Positions 42,649 to 43,146 of a DNA stretch of 43,146 nucleotides are shown one piece after another (position 1 is the first letter of the stretch; the number at the start of each line of letters is the position of its first letter). Where the stretch lies: positions 1 through 43,146 of the forward strand of contig DATGXO010000180.1 in assembly GCA_035298965.1 (NCBI GenBank), in the 5' to 3' direction. Position numbers and translations under genes: made by a program. This DNA comes from CAJCBL01 sp035298965. Its GTDB lineage: Bacteria; Verrucomicrobiota; Verrucomicrobiia; Opitutales; Opitutaceae. The notes under the pieces were generated by a model. It was not told the origin of the DNA, made no database searches, and was given only the letters and a program-made list of their open reading frames with translations.

Positions 42649-43146
42649 TCAGCTCAGGAACGTGGTGAGCGGGCTGGTCGCCTCGGCGCGGGATTGCTGG
42701 CGGCCGAGGCCGATCTCGTACGCGGCGCGGCCGGCGGCGGTGGCGGCGGCGAACGCGCGCGCCATGCGCACCGGGTCCGGCGCGATGGCGATGGCGGTGT
42801 TCACGAGCACGGCGTCGGCGCCGAGCTCCATCGCCGCGGCGGCGTGCGACGGGGCGCCGAGGCCGGCGTCGACGACGACCGGCACGCGCGCCTGCTCGAT
42901 GATGATCTCGAGCTGCGCACGTGTATCGAGACCGCGGTGGCTGCCGATCGGCGAGCCGAGCGGCATGACCGTGGCGCAGCCCACATCCTGCAGGCGCAGC
43001 GCGAGGACCGGGTCGGCGTTGATGTAGGGCAGCACGGTGAAGCCGTCCTTCACGAGGATCTCGGCGGCCTTGAGCGTCTCGATCGGGTCGGGGAGGAGAT
43101 AGTTCGGGTCGGGATGGATCTCGAGTTTCACCCAGGCCGGCAGGCC
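42649..43146 (-). CDS. thiG: Thiazole synthase ThiG, C-terminal part (runs off the window)
   Basis: The frame is open to the end of the window and reads GLPAWVKLEIHPDPNYLLPD, PIETLKAAEILVKDGFTVLP, YINADPVLALRLQDVGCATV, MPLGSPIGSHRGLDTRAQLE, and GLGAPSHAAAAMELGADAVL with NTAIAIAPDPVRMA. These are the (beta/alpha)8-barrel motifs of ThiG, which joins deoxyxylulose phosphate, 2-iminoacetate and ThiS thiocarboxylate to give the thiazole. About 165 residues are present; the N-terminal third with the Schiff-base Lys is outside. The apparent GTG start at 43131 is internal. Confidence 0.95.
   Translation of the reverse strand, partial: GLPAWVKLEIHPDPNYLLPDPIETLKAAEILVKDGFTVLPYINADPVLALRLQDVGCATVMPLGSPIGSHRGLDTRAQLEIIIEQARVPVVVDAGLGAPSHAAAAMELGADAVLVNTAIAIAPDPVRMARAFAAATAAGRAAYEIGLGRQQSRAEATSPLTTFLS

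Overview
The window is high-GC (roughly two-thirds G+C by eye) and gene-dense. It looks like a chromosomal segment from a Verrucomicrobiota bacterium, most likely of the Opitutaceae. Pointers are a two-membrane envelope (LptD, a TonB-dependent receptor), a PEP-CTERM protein, a propeller-type hybrid histidine kinase, a FloA/NfeD operon and several families of dispersed palindromic repeats. The taxonomic call is inference; no rRNA or tRNA gene was seen. The first ~373 bases are different: they encode the middle of a RecA whose base composition and Bacteroidota-like wording do not match the rest, and the frame breaks off abruptly. I read this as a chimeric join or a translocated fragment.

Layout. 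1-4.8 kb: recA fragment, an unidentified partial gene, lptD and a leucine-rich-repeat-like protein on the minus strand. 4.9-8.9 kb: glgB and a putative Na+/H+ antiporter (+). 9-15.3 kb: an aldose-1-epimerase-like gene (-), then a plus-strand membrane-microdomain operon (NfeD with protease domain, short NfeD, FloA, a membrane-anchored coiled-coil protein) and an exported helical protein. 15.4-18.2 kb: NusG paralogue, aroQ, Nif3-like protein and a PEP-CTERM protein (-). 18.4-18.9 kb: ribosomal proteins L36 and L31, both in forms without zinc-binding cysteines (+). 18.9-25 kb: an STN-domain membrane protein and dnaE (-), then an ArnT-like glycosyltransferase (+). 25-31.9 kb: DinG-type helicase (-), a small exported protein and a 1310-residue hybrid sensor kinase (+). 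32-35.6 kb: pyruvate dehydrogenase operon pdhA-pdhB-pdhC (-). 36-38.6 kb: TonB-dependent receptor with His-rich loops plus a small His-containing exported protein, probably zinc uptake (-). 38.8-41.1 kb: a beta-CASP metallo-beta-lactamase nuclease (-) and a divergent 194-residue protein that aligns along its length with the ligand-binding domain of STING (+). 41.2-43.1 kb: thiG-thiH-thiS (-), with thiG running off the window.

Two observations stand out. First, the STING-like protein has no TIR, transmembrane or nuclease effector and no cyclic-nucleotide synthase beside it, so it would be a solitary STING sensor. Second, four elements share one architecture but differ in sequence: an array of four or five imperfect heptamers, a 23-34 nt spacer, then an array of the same heptamer family in inverted orientation. 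Three lie between genes. The fourth lies in frame inside dnaE, where the one unit that could create an in-frame stop carries a different base. Three further palindromic repeat families and a set of near-leaderless promoters complete the non-coding picture.
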